Positions 1 through 35,424 are shown, counted from the first letter of the stretch. The stretch is DNA of 64,000 nucleotides from Liolophura sinensis (GCF_032854445.1 NC_088303.1:12531501-12595500); one strand, 5' to 3'. Translations and numbers: made by a program. The notes: generated by a model not told the origin, from the sequence alone.

Positions 1-2
1 TG

Positions 3-80
3 GATGCCAGTAACCTAGGCTTCACCGTGCACGCTGCACCAGACAGGATTAATGTGGGACAAATCGAGAGTGCCGAGTGA
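3..80 (+). CDS. Possible C-terminal end of an unidentified gene (partial)
   Basis: From base 3 one frame stays open for 25 codons and ends in TGA at 78-80. It reads DASNLGFTVHAAPD at its start and QIESAE at its end. Codon use looks gene-like and an ATTAAA lies about 100 bp downstream (181-186), as would suit a terminal exon. The stretch is too short to identify and could be a chance open frame. I do not recognise the protein. Confidence 0.25.
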   Translation, partial: DASNLGFTVHAAPDRINVGQIESAE

Positions 81-2853
81 AAAGCAGTTCAATTAGATCA
101 TGGTGACAGTGTTTTGGGATTTCCGTTATGACAAACATGGGAAAGCCATGTGTGGAATGTCTGAGCTCTCCTGACATACATATTAAAAGAGACATTACAC
201 AAGGTGGAATTGATAGATAGGTCTATCTATAGTGCTGAATCCTGTCTGGTCTTGTAAGGGCTGTATTTGGTGCTGTGTGAGCTGCTGGCACCACCTTGTG
301 CTGTGGTTACTAGGGGAGGACTGGTTCAATGAGTGGTTAGAGTTGCTGGCCAAGGCAGACCAGTATTACGTGTAGGGCGGCTCCACTCGGTGGATGATAA
401 CCAGCAGACAATAAACCATGATTTCTGTCTAGAAGGACACATGACTGACAAACTCCTGAGCTGTACCCCCCCCGAATACTTGCCCCCTCTGCTACCCAGG
501 CAGAAAGATGTCAACTACCCAAAGACAGGGGCAGTTTGCTGTGATATCTTTCTTAAGTTTAGGTTTTCTCCCTTTATGTTTTATTTGGTCTTGAACAGCT
601 TGTATACGAGGTGTCATGTGATGATTGTGTTAATAAGTCTGAATCTGCTACTAGAGCTCACTGTCCACTGACTGTGTCTGTTTAAGCTGTGAGATTAAAA
701 TATCTAAAAGGTCTGCTAGTTCCCATAACGTTCCTCAGTCACGTGAAGTATGACATTCGAAGAGTAGCATTTCTAGGGTTTTGGTCACCTTTTCCTGATA
801 AATATTTGGATTTTTCCTAAAATGCAGCACAGAAACACCTGTCAGCTTTCAGTATATTTATATTATCTTCTGTTATTAGCACAATAGCTATATTAAGTGA
901 TTAAAAAAAAAAACTTGTAATGGCATTTGTACCCAAATGAAAAAAATAATATGGACTATTTTAAAGGCTAATAAGGGAGCAACATTAAATGTTTCATCCT
1001 TAATCCTACGCAGGAAATTTTTGTTTCATTTGCCAGTCATTAATATAGTCTGGATATTTTTCTCATTTCTGTATGTCCACTAAACAATCACTGTGAGTTG
1101 TATTATTCCCTCAGTTGGTGCACAGTTTAGCCAGCACTCACAGTGAGTGGTATTGTAAATTTAGCAGATTGTATGCATGCTCATCACCTTAACGAACAGT
1201 TTGAATAATACTATGCATATTATCATCTTATTCATTCGGCTAATGAAAGTAAACTTGTATGGAGTGAAATTTATCACCGCTCCAAATTAGAGGTCTGCTA
1301 TAATACAAAGTGCGCAGCCAAACATGCAACACATTTAGTGACAACCAACCAAGAGGATTTGATGTTTAATAATGCATTGGGATAATATCCATTTTTGGTC
1401 GTGTATAACAATGTGACTTAGTTAAAATTTGGTCAGTTTTGAAGTCAGCACAGTTTCATGTTGCATTTTACATCTCTCGTAATTTATCATTGTCATAAAA
1501 TGCTGGAAGTTAAGCACATAAATATTGGTTATGTACTCTTCCACCAAAATTAAAGGGTGCTACTCTCAGATTGTATACTATGTCTTGAAATACTGTATGA
1601 TACGGTATTTCAAGATGGTTTGATGGAAATGAAGAATTGTTGAACATGATTGGGAAACAGGTAGAAAGGCTCAAAGAAGGTGAATATTAGCACTTTTGCT
1701 CCCTTACCCCACATTCTGCCCATCTTCTGGGCTAAGTAGACAAACTCTTTGGCAATTATGGTGCATCGCCCCTGTAGGGGAGATAACTTGTGTGTGTCTG
1801 TAAAGCTGTATATTTTCTTGTTACAGCATGTATGAAGTGTTGTGTAGATGGGTGTTTCTTTGTACATATGGCGTGTTTGAGCGAAAGAGTGAGTAACAGA
1901 TTCACTTGAGTTCGATGAATGACATGAAGATGATATTTTTATTTTTTGTGTGAAAGTTTTGTTGATGTTATTAAGAATTCGGTCACAACAGTACTGAAAA
2001 TGGCCGTATCTGATTAGTAATGTCTTTTATCGAGGACAAGTTTGTTTTATTTCTCTGTCAATCCCCCCTCCCCAAACTTAACTTTACTTTCAGTTTTAAA
2101 GTTGTCCGTTATTGCCCTCCAGCCAGATCATGTGACCTGGGCTGGGACACCTGGGAACGGTCTGTATACAGCCTCCCAGGCCTATCATTATGAATTGGCC
2201 CTCGCAGGGATAGCCATTTTGTTAAATATATCTCTGCAATGAAAAAAATAAAACATTAAAGATCTCATTGATTTCCTCTGTTTACTTATGTTTTATTTTT
2301 AGACAGTTTAACTTGACAGTATACTCTAGACCAATTTACATGATATTCCCTTGGACAATAAGGGTGCTTTTGCTGATTGGGCTGCAACATTACACCAGCA
2401 AATTTGTCAGTTACCTGGCCTGCAGTGGTGGTTCCGTAACATGGCTTATAGACCATCATTGAAGTTCCCAGATGTTGACTAGTTCATAGAACCTGAAAAA
2501 AAATTACAAACACTTGACAAGGAATGGAAATCGCCTTTAAGTGCAAACTTAAGATCAGCTGATTAAATCAGTTGATCAGGTGGTTTTTACAACTGGTCCA
2601 GCAAAATAACTCCACCATTTGGTTCCGGTTAAACACTATATTAAAATACAAAAAAAAAAATGTAATACAGATTTACAGACACACCTGTCGCATGGCAGAA
2701 CTATTGCAGCGCTCCTGATATTCCATAATGTACCAACACCTTGCATGCTTCAGTGTTGTTTTCAGTCTGTCACATGCATGTCAGTGACATGAACTCAAAG
2801 GACAAGAGATTGCTAGGCTTGTGTCGGAAAAGCTATCATTATCGCCTTATATG
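81..2853. other. Non-coding region, no supported gene
   Basis: No open frame here shows conserved protein sequence; the longest runs are short and of random composition. The stretch is AT-rich, with short poly-A runs near 901 and 2650. It may hold 3' untranslated sequence of the gene ending at base 80 and of the dioxygenase gene that ends at 2854 on the other strand. Confidence 0.5.
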
Positions 2854-3927
2854 CTACAGAAGCATGTAACAGACGAGAGCGATCAACATGACCAGAAAGG
2901 TGCTAATACAGCCAGTGTAATGAAGCAGAGATGTGGACGCTGGACCGTAATCCGGCCTGTATCCACCTCGCCAGACCGGTTCCCAGTCCGGTCCGTTCGG
3001 CAAATCGTCGCTATAGTCGTACTTCAGCACGCCACTGAGACGCTTAGCCTCCTCAGTAGTGGCTACGTCAGGCAGTTCAGACACAGCCGCTGTCTTCATG
3101 CAGTAGGATGGGATGGACTCCGGCATCAGACCTATCGCTTGGCATGGCGAGTGAGTTGTCATTCGTACCTGGTGGTAAGCCAGTGATTTCTGCTGTAGGT
3201 CCCTGTCGCTTGCCCAAATGGCGGGACCCATGCATACAAACACGACATGGCGCCAACGGCCAGGGTTCCGGCGACCCTTTACGGGTTTAGCGTTGGCGTG
3301 TATTAACCGCGAGTCCCAGAGAACCATTCCGCCTTTAGGAACCGCCACCGTTTTCCGAAGACAACCTTTTTCCTCAAACCATTCCGGCTCTCCGTCTCTG
3401 AGGCGGTAAAATTTGGCCAAACTGCTTCTGAGAAAGGCCTTTGGGTGTGACTGCATGAACTCTTGGTGGTATTTGTGAGATTCCTCCAAAACTTCTAGTG
3501 TCCAGTCGTCCTCGTCGGCACTTTCAAGATAGACCGCGCCTTGAACACAATGTCGACCAATCTGACTGGCCGATTGGTCCGAGTGTAGCCAGTGCTGATT
3601 GGCTCGCCGGAACTCCTTTGATCCTTCCTCGGGAGGACGTCCAATAGCAATGGCGTCAAAACTCGTTAACAGTTTCTCTGTTCCCCAAAGTTGAGCAAAT
3701 ACTGGTGTTGTAGCAAGCCTAACTCTCCAGGACGGCTCCGCATGACCCACTTTGTATCTCTGGATCAAGGAATTGTAAGAAAACGGCCAGCTATTGTGTT
3801 TTGTGAATGAAGACAACCATTCCTGGTATTGCTGTACGAAGGTGTCACAGACGTTTCCTGAAAGAACGTCTTCGATGACAACATATCCTTTCTTGCCAAG
3901 CTCAGCTCGCTTCTGGACCGTGAACAT
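2854..3927 (-). CDS. Phytanoyl-CoA dioxygenase (PhyH)-family protein with C-terminal membrane anchor
   Basis: A single uninterrupted 357-aa ORF. The family comprises Fe(II)/2-oxoglutarate-dependent oxygenases with a double-stranded beta-helix. The metal triad is visible: HxD at H115-S116-D117 (context QHWLHSDQS) and a distal His at H210 (context WDSRLIHANAKP). R220 or R226, in the basic run that follows, could bind 2-oxoglutarate. The N-terminus (ELGKKGYVVIEDVL) is typical of the family. Residues about 338-357 form a hydrophobic segment with few residues after it, which suggests tail anchoring in a membrane; vertebrate PHYH is instead a soluble peroxisomal matrix enzyme. A good 3' splice site (tctctgttacag) lies four bases before the ATG, so at least one 5' untranslated exon is likely upstream, while the coding part is one exon. 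Local GC is higher than in the surroundings. The substrate is unknown; no PTS2-like leader is evident. Confidence 0.85.
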   Translation of the reverse strand: MFTVQKRAELGKKGYVVIEDVLSGNVCDTFVQQYQEWLSSFTKHNSWPFSYNSLIQRYKVGHAEPSWRVRLATTPVFAQLWGTEKLLTSFDAIAIGRPPEEGSKEFRRANQHWLHSDQSASQIGRHCVQGAVYLESADEDDWTLEVLEESHKYHQEFMQSHPKAFLRSSLAKFYRLRDGEPEWFEEKGCLRKTVAVPKGGMVLWDSRLIHANAKPVKGRRNPGRWRHVVFVCMGPAIWASDRDLQQKSLAYHQVRMTTHSPCQAIGLMPESIPSYCMKTAAVSELPDVATTEEAKRLSGVLKYDYSDDLPNGPDWEPVWRGGYRPDYGPASTSLLHYTGCISTFLVMLIALVCYMLL

Positions 3928-3939
3928 TTTCCTGTAACA

Positions 3940-5150
3940 GAGATTAACAATTACGTCTATGCGTGGGTGGTAATGTCATAGAATCTTTAACTGTTGCATT
4001 GTTGCCATCGCACACAACGCTTCTGCAGCGTATATCTATAATCACAAAAATTGAAAACTTGGAGAAGAAAAACCTCCCAATCTTTGTTAACCAGAGAGGG
4101 CACCAAATGAGGACAAGCTTTTTGGAGGTTACTACAACGAAGTACACCTGAAATGTCAAGAGAATTCCACGGCGGTTTTCAGTTTTAGTTAAGATCGTGA
4201 AACGTCTCTGTGTCATCAATGCTAGTGAAGATTACTGGCCATCTGCATGCGCGGTTCCCAAGGCAACGTCCAAAATGAACTTCCCACGAATAAAAAAGCA
4301 GTTTCCTGAGGCAACTTTTGAAATGACAACCATGGAAAGCAACACATCATGTTACCGATATGTATATTTGTCAACAAAAAGTTTAAAGAGAATATCTTTT
4401 TAACTCTTCGACAGCAAAACACAAACCTGTATACACGTATTTGGATCTATGGCGTACAGTCAATATTACGGTATGATCTCGTACACACTCTGATAGTTTA
4501 AGGGCAAAACAAGGCTTGTGTTTGGATGTATCGCAACGTGAATATCTTCACAACATGAATTACCGGAATGGGTACTTATATCGGGGTCGTGGTATTTCAT
4601 TTAACCATCGTTCACCAACAGTTAAAACTGTAAGTACGCATGATTGATAGACGGAAACGTTAGGCCTACCATTCCTTAAACAAAATTGGACCGGCTGGTT
4701 ATGCAGCTCGTGGCGAAACCTTATCTGAGCTTTATATAGGGTTAGGTATAGGAAGGTTCACCCCACAGGACTCCGCCCCTCAAGAATACATGAATACTAG
4801 GCCTACAGTTAAAGTTAAAGATATAACTTTAACTCACCTGTATTGTGTATAGTGAGTCTGTTTAATACCGTATAGCTCAGTTCTATGAATTCAGCTCACA
4901 GCGTCGAACCCTTGCTTATGTCATTTTTTACGACATCCAGACTTGAACAGAGCTTCATTTAAAATAGGGTACTATATACACTGGTATTTATACTGCACGC
5001 GGCAAAATCACGATGTTTGTCATGTGACACACACGTCAATATCGACACATCAGTGTTACCTGCATGTAACCGAATGCGTGGAGAACGGGAGATAACTCAT
5101 GCTTGGTATATATATCTCATGTGATATACATGTATACGCCTGATAACTGT
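3940..5150. other. Upstream region of the dioxygenase gene
   Basis: No coding signal is supported. It should contain the promoter and 5' untranslated exon(s) of the - strand dioxygenase gene, because a splice acceptor directly precedes its ATG. I cannot place the transcription start. Confidence 0.4.
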
Positions 5151-5154
5151 GTGC

Positions 5155-5545
5155 TTGTCAGATTGAGATTTAGAAACCGGACAATGAAGCGGCACTAAGT
5201 GGGAGTTGAGATTTAGAAAGACAGGCTTGGAAGGATAATAACTGAAAGCCAGATTTGGAAAGAAACTTGGAAGGAACATGAAGTAAAAAGTCACATTAAG
5301 TAAGTGAGACTGGACTGACTTGAAGTGAAAAGTGAGATTTAGAAAAAGAGGCTTGAAAGGGGCACTATAAGTGAACAGCGAGATTTAGATTCATCTAAGG
5401 AACAATAATTGAATATTGAGATTTAGAAAGAAACACTTAGAAGGGACAAAACGGAAATTTAGACAGAGACTTCAAATGTATACAAGGTGAAAAGCGAGAT
5501 ATAGAAAGCTAGTCTTTAAAACAGAAACTGGTGAAGTGGAACTAA
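5155..5545. repeat. Degenerate tandem repeat, unit about 55-60 bp
   Basis: The motif 'gagatttagaaag' followed by a 'gcttggaaggg' type segment recurs about six to seven times with many substitutions and indels (for example near 5165, 5208, 5325, 5378, 5418, 5452 and 5492). It is an old, decayed minisatellite in the intergenic region; no gene overlaps it. Confidence 0.65.
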
Positions 5546-5934
5546 GTATATGTTAAAACGACAAGTATACATATAGTAGATAACATTTTATATCTACTTA
5601 TAGATACAAAACGTTCTACAATTGAAAGGATATTCGGGTGGTTGCTAAAGCTCAGCGCACACAGACAACATTTGTTTTCGAAACGAGATTTCTAGATCGG
5701 GAAAATTAAAAATCCTTGAAAACCACAAAGAAATTCCTGAGTCTGGAACACTTGATCCAACGATTCAGCTTGAGCTCATATGTTTAGACATTGCACAGAT
5801 CAAAAACTGCATGCGCGATCTCTGCTCGGAGTTAGCACATGCGTGCCATTCTCATCTGGAGGCTTTGAGAGAAAATTATATTACTGTGAGCTGTTTCGGC
5901 GGTTTTAACTATGTAGGTCTTCATTGTTCAGTCC

Positions 5935-6245
5935 TATAAGGTGTGTGATTCCAACCGCTGGAACATGCAGGTGCGGGTTCGTCCCCGGCATTGGACAGAT
6001 AATTCCTAGATTCCCCAGATGGATTCATGGTTCGTTGACGTTTGTTTGACATGCAGTCTTACGTTTGATGATGGCCACTTTAAACTGTCTCACTCCAATC
6101 GATCTTGCAGCGGCCTGCGGATGGTTGTGGGTTTCCTCCGTGCTTTGTCCCATTTCGTCCCACCATACTGCTGCATCGCCGCCGTCGTATAAATAAAATA
6201 TTCTTGAGTACGGCGTAAGGTACCAATCAAATAATATATAAATCC
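5935..6245 (+). mobile_element. tRNA-derived SINE (family A), near full length
   Basis: A box-B-like 'gcgggttcgtcccc' (about 5972-5985) is followed by a body and the family 3' block with 'gtcgtataaataaaatattc', 'ttgagtacggcgtaagg' and 'accaatcaaata'. The same 3' block recurs at many sites in this window on both strands, which identifies it as a dispersed retroelement. Confidence 0.75.
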
Positions 6246-6835
6246 AGGTTTATCAGTATATAACTTCCCAATGGATTATACTCCGAGCACACCAGCTTTC
6301 CTTCACCTTTATAACAGACCGTCATTGTATGCAATAGCAAGCATCAAAATCTTAACTCATGCGGTTTTTCTTTAAAATTTCAGACTTTTCTGATAAAATT
6401 AACCTCAGATTTTTCTAAGAGTGCCAAAACTACATAATGTGCTATATTTCAGACCTTTGTGAGAAATTTCAGACTTTTTGTTTCAGTTTTGTCACAAAGT
6501 GGAGTGTGGCGTAAAACAACATTCATGCAAAATATTGGCATTTGAGTTGTGCCAAATACAAAACATATCAGATATTTGAAGAATTTCCATAATGAATGAT
6601 GATCATCTATTGTAATTTTGGTGAATATATAATTCAGAAACATTTTTCTCGCTGGCACTTTGAAGATTTTATACACTTTTAGGTATATACTATAATGTAG
6701 GCCTACATGCCGCATACATCACTCGATCGTTATACTCGTCACCGTGATGAATTATTCTGCATGTTCGTGTCTCGTTAGATTTCCGTAACGATGTCTTCCT
6801 AATATACTTTACCCCATGCAATACTAATATGTAGA

Positions 6836-6975
6836 TCTTCCCACATAAGATCGGAGAGGAAGCTACCATGAGCTGGACTTGAACCCGTGTACACCGACCG
6901 CACTGGTGCCTGAGGGGCCTCCAGTTTAGTTGTTCTGCGCTAGTACGCTAGTAACCGGTCACTCAGCCACGAATG
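6836..6975 (-). mobile_element. SINE family A, tRNA-like head only, reverse orientation
   Basis: Read on the - strand, an A-box-like 'tggctgagtgaccgg' and a B-box 'cgggttcaagtccagctc' lie in tRNA-like spacing. The part between matches the 5' half of the copy at 41.3 kb. The 3' body is absent, so this is a truncated or old copy. Confidence 0.6.
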
Positions 6976-7399
6976 ATAAGCAAGTTATACCACCGTATAT
7001 TGCAATCTCATAGTAACAAAATACCGGCCAGGTATGTATTAGTTTAAAATAGACAAAGACGTCCCCTTTTTATTTATTAAACTGCTTAGGCCTATAAATC
7101 GTACTAATTTACTAACACGACAGCTGTCAGAGATCAGCCATGTTATGGGTGAAGGAAACTGGACAGATCCCAGAGAACATCACCGACCGCCTCTGACTTA
7201 ACACCGTAGCCACGGATTAGCCACCACTAGATTCGACCCTATCAGTATGCCTACACAGTAAAAGCATCCATGTTTTCAAAACCTGATTTGAACTGCCGAC
7301 TAGATGTCAAAGGTGTGTGCATGCGCTTGCCGTTCTCATCGAAAAAACTAATGCCAACGGCAGAAAATTCAGAATTAAAGTTAACTCAACACAGGAAAA

Positions 7400-7600
7400 A
7401 ACGCCTTCTTTAACAATTATAATTGTCTGTTAGTTACTTGTTGTTTTTTTTTGCATTTTCTTTTGGGATAGACCTATTAAAAAAACAACTCCCCTTGCCT
7501 GCATCGGGTCGGCAAGGGGAGATAAACCGCATAAGTAGCGCCACCTGCATTTGGCGGGAATGAGCGAGTGGTGGAGAAAATCGGACCGTGGAGTAAGTTA
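7400..7600 (+). promoter_or_regulatory. Candidate HELLS promoter and first untranslated exon, with E2F site
   Basis: 'tttggcgggaa' at 7550-7560 is an excellent E2F element (TTTSGCGC/GGCGGGAA class). About 30 bp downstream 'accgtgga|gtaagtt' looks like a 5' splice site (near 7591). A 3' splice site lies 14 bp before the HELLS ATG ('acactttag', ending near 8563), so an untranslated exon about 1 kb upstream is expected. HELLS is a proliferation-linked gene connected with E2F in mammals; that this element drives the gene here is inference. Confidence 0.5.
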
Positions 7601-8118
7601 AATTTAGAGACGTACAAATATAACTGATGATAATTTTCATTGAACTATTTCAAGCTTGAAATAAGATTATTTCTGTGACCTTTCGTGTTGTGTGTGATGA
7701 CACCTTGTTCTGTGCTCAAAGTATTGCATGATCAACAGCAGGCGGAATGGACTGACGGTTTCGTAACCCGATGGGCACTGTGATACTATAATACATGTAG
7801 TAGAACTAGGTAGTTAGGTTAGCTCAGACGTTACACTTTAAGATTGCACGAGACGAGAAAAAGAACGTTGGGATTCATTTATGTATTTATTTATTATTAC
7901 TAGGCTATTGCCACTTCATTATGACCCTTTTATTTATTTCTTCATCTTAGTGAAATGTTTGGATGTTCCAAACCCAAAACGGTAAGAGAAAGGTTAGCCC
8001 CAAAAGACTTCCAGCTGCTTTCCTTATTCTAGTTAACGTCGTTAGAGTCTAGGCCAGTATAATAAAAGGAGTTGGAGTTTTTTCGGGGCGAGAGAAAGGT
8101 AAATCATTTGGTAGCAAA

Positions 8119-8194
8119 TCATGCTGGCCGCCGTCGTATAAGTGAAATATTCTTGAGTACGGCGTAAAACACCAATCAAATAAATAAATAAATC
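8119..8194 (+). mobile_element. SINE family A, 3' fragment
   Basis: It contains 'gccgtcgtataagtgaaata', 'ttcttgagtacggcgtaaaa' and a terminal (aaat)n, the characteristic 3' block of the family. The head is missing. It lies in the presumed first intron of HELLS. Confidence 0.7.
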
Positions 8195-8577
8195 ATAGGG
8201 GCTGTATTGGATATCTGACTAGCAGTTGACTACTCTAATAGGTAACCGAAGTCAAATGAACTTCAAGGGAGGAATAAGATGGAACTGTGGTGGGGAAATG
8301 AATAACGAAATGCAAGATATTCTGAGAAGTATACTTGGTAGTGGTAATTATAGCAATTTCTGCAATCTGCACAAATTGTGGAAATGAAGCGTTTTTGCAT
8401 AAGTATGTGTTATTGATACAGTAGCCTGTAGGTTTGTAGCCTGTAGTAAAACAGCAAATGCCTTGCTCTCAGATGTGTCGAATAGTAGAAGTAATCTTAC
8501 ACAAATGACATGAATCAGTGTGATCAGTATTTCTTTCTACAATTTTATCTTGGTACACTTTAGCTTGGAGCGTCAAG

Positions 8578-31458
<22,881 letters not shown>

Positions 31459-31660
31459 TACACGTGTCACCAGCCCTCAGTGACAGAGCTTAGAGCAGAC
31501 CACCTGGAGGAGAACTGGATCATTCCCACATCACACCTCTCCACAGCCCCCAGTTACAGAAGCTAAAACAGGCTGCCCCGAGAACTGAGCCACATCTCAA
31601 CAGCCCCATACATAGTGACACAACTTAAAACAGATTACCTGGAGACTTTGGATGTGATTT
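31459..31660 (+). repeat. HELLS 3' untranslated region with a degenerate tandem duplication
   Basis: After the stop at 31456-31458, a block 'ccctcagtgacagagcttag' + 'agcagaccacctgga' is repeated with changes as 'cccccagttacagaagctaa' and 'agtgacacaacttaaaacag'. Two to three units of about 70-85 bp. I could not find a convincing AATAAA nearby, so the transcript end is not placed. Confidence 0.5.
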
Positions 31661-31964
31661 CTGAAAAATATGACACAGGGCTTAGCCCCCAGTGAAAGAC
31701 ACCTTCATCCAGTTTCACACTTTGCGCTTGACTTTTGGGAGTGGGTTGTATCTAGGTACAATATCTGAACTTGATTGAAATTTTTTCATTTCTTTTTACT
31801 TTTTAGGTTTTTATTTATTATGCCATTCCTAACCTTCATTTATTTTAGGAGACACATATTGTAAGTTGTTGTCAAATTCTGACTTAATTCCATACCTTTT
31901 TATGATCTTGGCATACAGCAGATTACCCGTAACTCATTGTGTGTTTTAGGCTTAATCCTGCTCT

Positions 31965-32530
31965 CAGAAAGACAAGTTCTTAATACTGAATGCATAACGA
32001 TAACCTGACTGTTGAAATGTCCAGGTGGAGACAAGTTGTAGTCATACTAACCTCAGTTGAGGTGCAGTCAAGTTCTCAACACTGAATGCAAATCTGAGTG
32101 CAGAAATGTTCAGGTGAAGACTTGCTGTGGTTATACTCCCATTAGTTAAGGTACAGACAAGTTCTCAACACTTAAGGCATAACCAAGTGTAGAAATGTTT
32201 ACGTGAAGACTAGCTGTAATCATACTGCCGTCAGTTGAGGTACAGACAAGTTTTTAACACTGAACACATGACTGAGTGGAGAAATGTCCAGGTGAAAACG
32301 AGCTGTAGTCAAACTGCCCTCAGTCGAAGTAAAGACAGTTTTAACACGGATTGCATAACGCTGCAGTGAGTGTGGAAATAAGTGAAGTGAAGACTTGCTG
32401 TAGTCATACTGTCCTAGTTTGAGGGGAGCAAACAAGCACTCAACACTGAATGCATAAGGCTACCGTGAGTGTGGAAATGTCCAGGTGAAGACTAGGTGTT
32501 ATACTGCCCTGAGATGAGGGTTCTACCCTT
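31965..32530. repeat. Tandem repeat, unit about 90 bp
   Basis: About six units with the order 'aagttctcaacactgaatgc' - 'gtgtagaaatgttcaggtga' - 'agacttgctgtagtcatact' - 'gccctcagttgaggtacaga'. Units differ by 10-20 percent. It lies downstream of HELLS, possibly inside its 3' untranslated region. Confidence 0.8.
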
Positions 32531-32619
32531 GAAGTTTTATTAAGACCTCAGCCTGGTTTCTTTTTTTATGTGCTTTTTGATGAGAAACACTCCAAACATA
32601 TACTTAGGCAGTTTGACTT

Positions 32620-33130
32620 AAAGACTGAACAGTTCAGGTGAAATACCTGTCTTGAATAGTTTAGGTGAAATGCTGTTGCATTGAACAGTTTAGGTGAAAT
32701 ACAGGTTTTGAACAGTTTTGATGATAAGGTGCTGTCTTAAACAGTTTAGGTAATATACTACTGCCTTTAATAGTTTGGGTGAACTTCCCATCTTGAATAT
32801 ATTAGGTGATATGTTGCTGTCTTAAACAGTTTAGGTGATGTACTGCTGTCTTAAACAGTTTAGGTAATATTCTGCTGTCTTAAACAGTTTAGGTGATGTA
32901 CTGCTGTCTTAAACAGTTTAGATGATAGACTGCTGTCTTAAACAGTTTAGGTAATAGACTGCTGTCTTAAACAGTTTTGATAGACTGCTGTCTTAAACAG
33001 TTTAGGTAATAGACTGCTGTCTTAAACAGTTTAGGTAATAGACTGTTGTCTTAGACAGTTTAGGTGATGTACTGCTGCCTTGAACAGTTTAGGTAAGGTA
33101 ACATGCAGCCATCTTGAATAGCTTAGGTGA
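32620..33130. repeat. Minisatellite, unit about 29-30 bp
   Basis: The core 'tgctgtcttaaacagtttag' followed by 'gtaatagac' or 'gtgatgtac' recurs about 17 times. Edges are more diverged than the centre. No gene overlaps it. Confidence 0.85.
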
Positions 33131-34554
33131 TACACTGTTATTTTGCATGAAGCAAGCTGGGTTATCTTGTTAATTCAGGGAGATGCTCAAGAATAATGCA
33201 TGCATTTAAAGATTAAATTTGAATGACAAAAGTACAGAATTACAGACCAGTAAACAGTTGTTTGCTGGGTGAAATGTGACAGAACTTTGATGGGGGTAAT
33301 GTGTTCGGCCTTTGCATTTATGTTTATTCCAACAGTGTCTGATTCTGAAGTGGGGTGATTAAGGACATACTGTACTGACCATTCCAACTTGTTCTCCCTC
33401 ATGCTCTACTCTGGAAGTAATACTTTGCTTTGTTGTACAAGTAGTTGACATGTAATGGTAATGGTTTCTCATCTTTTTGTTGCATTTATTTTGTGATTTT
33501 GTTCTTTGACACCGAAATCCATACTCCGTGGTTATGCATTGATAATAGTAATTACGTGTACTTCACATCTTGATTGGTATTTCAAAGATAGTAGCAGATG
33601 GCATGAAACCAGTGGTATGGAGGACTGCTTTTAATTTTATAAGAAATAGTGTTGATTGCTTATACTGGAGCTGGTTTTATAAAGCGCTCTTTGTTAAGTA
33701 AGCACTTAATTACCATTGTTACCAACTAATGTGATCGACCAAATCGGCTAAGGACTACTTAACGCCTCGCCATCATCCAGCAAATGATGATGAACATTTT
33801 TCATACCGATATGGTTGGTAATGATGCAAGTCACCATATCAAGACATTGCTTACACAATTTATAGAAGTTTTCCCCCATGCAACTGGTTTAAAGCAATTA
33901 TTTCACCTAAAATTGAACTGGCTGCCTTTGTATGCAGTTACCATGGGAACCATTAGTGTTTATATGATGGGTAACTAATTGTGGAAATGTGAACCATTTT
34001 GATACAGAGGATCATAGTATTCAGTGTATAGATGGCATGTAATTTGTACCCATGATTCACAGGATGTAATATGTAAAGGTCTAAATTAACATATATTTAA
34101 CAGTTCTGTGTGGTTTTTGTTTTGCTTACTTTAGGATGATGATTTCCCCTTACCGTCATCGCATTTGTGAAAAACAACACACCTAGTGTAGTAAGTAATT
34201 TCAATAGAACTTACACAACCGTAGCAATCATGTTTTTCCAGCCACTTTTTCATTGATTATGAAGTGAGTTGTCGAGAAATTTTTTTGCTGTTAAGTGTAT
34301 TTATAAAAAACAACTTCTGTAATGATCAACTACTCAATTGTCCCGCTGCAGTACTTACACAGTGTACTTGCTCATGTGTCACTGGGGCCTCGCAAACAAT
34401 GTGCTCTTATTGATTTAACTGCGTAAACAGGTAAATCGTTCAACAGTCCACAAAAATTACATAAAAGAAAAAACTAACAACTGTTAAAATGGTGAAGTTT
34501 AAAAATAGCTTTCAGGAATGTATACTTTTGTAAGGATATTCTGGCTTCAGCCTG
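33131..34554. other. Intergenic sequence, nothing identified
   Basis: AT-rich sequence between HELLS and the mitofusin 3' end. No conserved coding frame, RNA gene or clear mobile element seen. Confidence 0.4.
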
Positions 34555-34860
34555 CTGAATGAAACCTGGGTCGAGTCACACCTAAGACTTTGAAAGCAGA
34601 AGTTGTTACTTCCGCGCTTGGCGTTCAGCATGATGGGGATAGAGCAACCACTGGTTGACCCATATCAGTATAATGGCTCGGGCGGGGCGGCTTACTTACC
34701 TTTGGTAAGGCGTCTTGGTGAAGCAGCGCTAGATAAAAGAGCGGTGGAAATCCGCCCTGCAACAAGGAGGCACATTACATGCACTCTAAGGATTCCTTTA
34801 TCGTCATAGGACTGAAAAATTGTTGAGTACGACGTTAAACCCCAAGCACTCACTCACTCC
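34555..34860 (+). mobile_element. SINE family B, 5'-truncated copy
   Basis: It starts near 'cctgggtcgagtcacaccta', then carries 'gtataatggctcgggcgggg', 'agagcggtggaaatccgccc', and ends 'gttaaaccccaagcactcac' (tcactcc). The tRNA-like A-box is missing. Confidence 0.8.
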
Positions 34861-35424
34861 TGTGAGAAACAATGGAGAATTAAGTTTCATTATCTTGAAA
34901 GATATAATTAAAACATGTAAGAACATTCTACAGTTCTCCAAGGTTGTAACATTTGAAGACTTAGTTTAACATATTTAAACTGAGTATGGTAAAGAATGGC
35001 TAGGAAAACCTGCGCCCAGTCAATACAACTGGTGAATGTTTCAAAAAGCCATTTCGAGCTTTAGTGTAAAAGCGTAATCAAAGTACGGTACATGAATCCC
35101 ACTGATCAAATTTCAACTGTGGATTCTATGCTGTAGTACAATTTTCAGCGAAGTGTAGGCATTCATTCAAATATTTTACATATTTTGAAAAGCCGCTATG
35201 TCTCCTAGACCACTGATGTTTAAGATAGGTCTATGTATATAGATCCCTTGATCATTGAAAAGAGGGAAGACAGACAACTACGATATATCATTACATTCTG
35301 TTTATTAGAATGTTAACTATATCTGGATGTTCTGCTGACAAATCAGTAACATTAAAACCACAGTCTGATGCAAGGATATCTAGACAAGGCAAGCCTTACA
35401 AATACTCACTAGTCCTTTGTACTG

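Noticed and set aside
333-671. 112-codon open frame near the window start
   Set aside because: No recognisable domain, low-complexity and irregular composition, with an opposing frame of equal quality.
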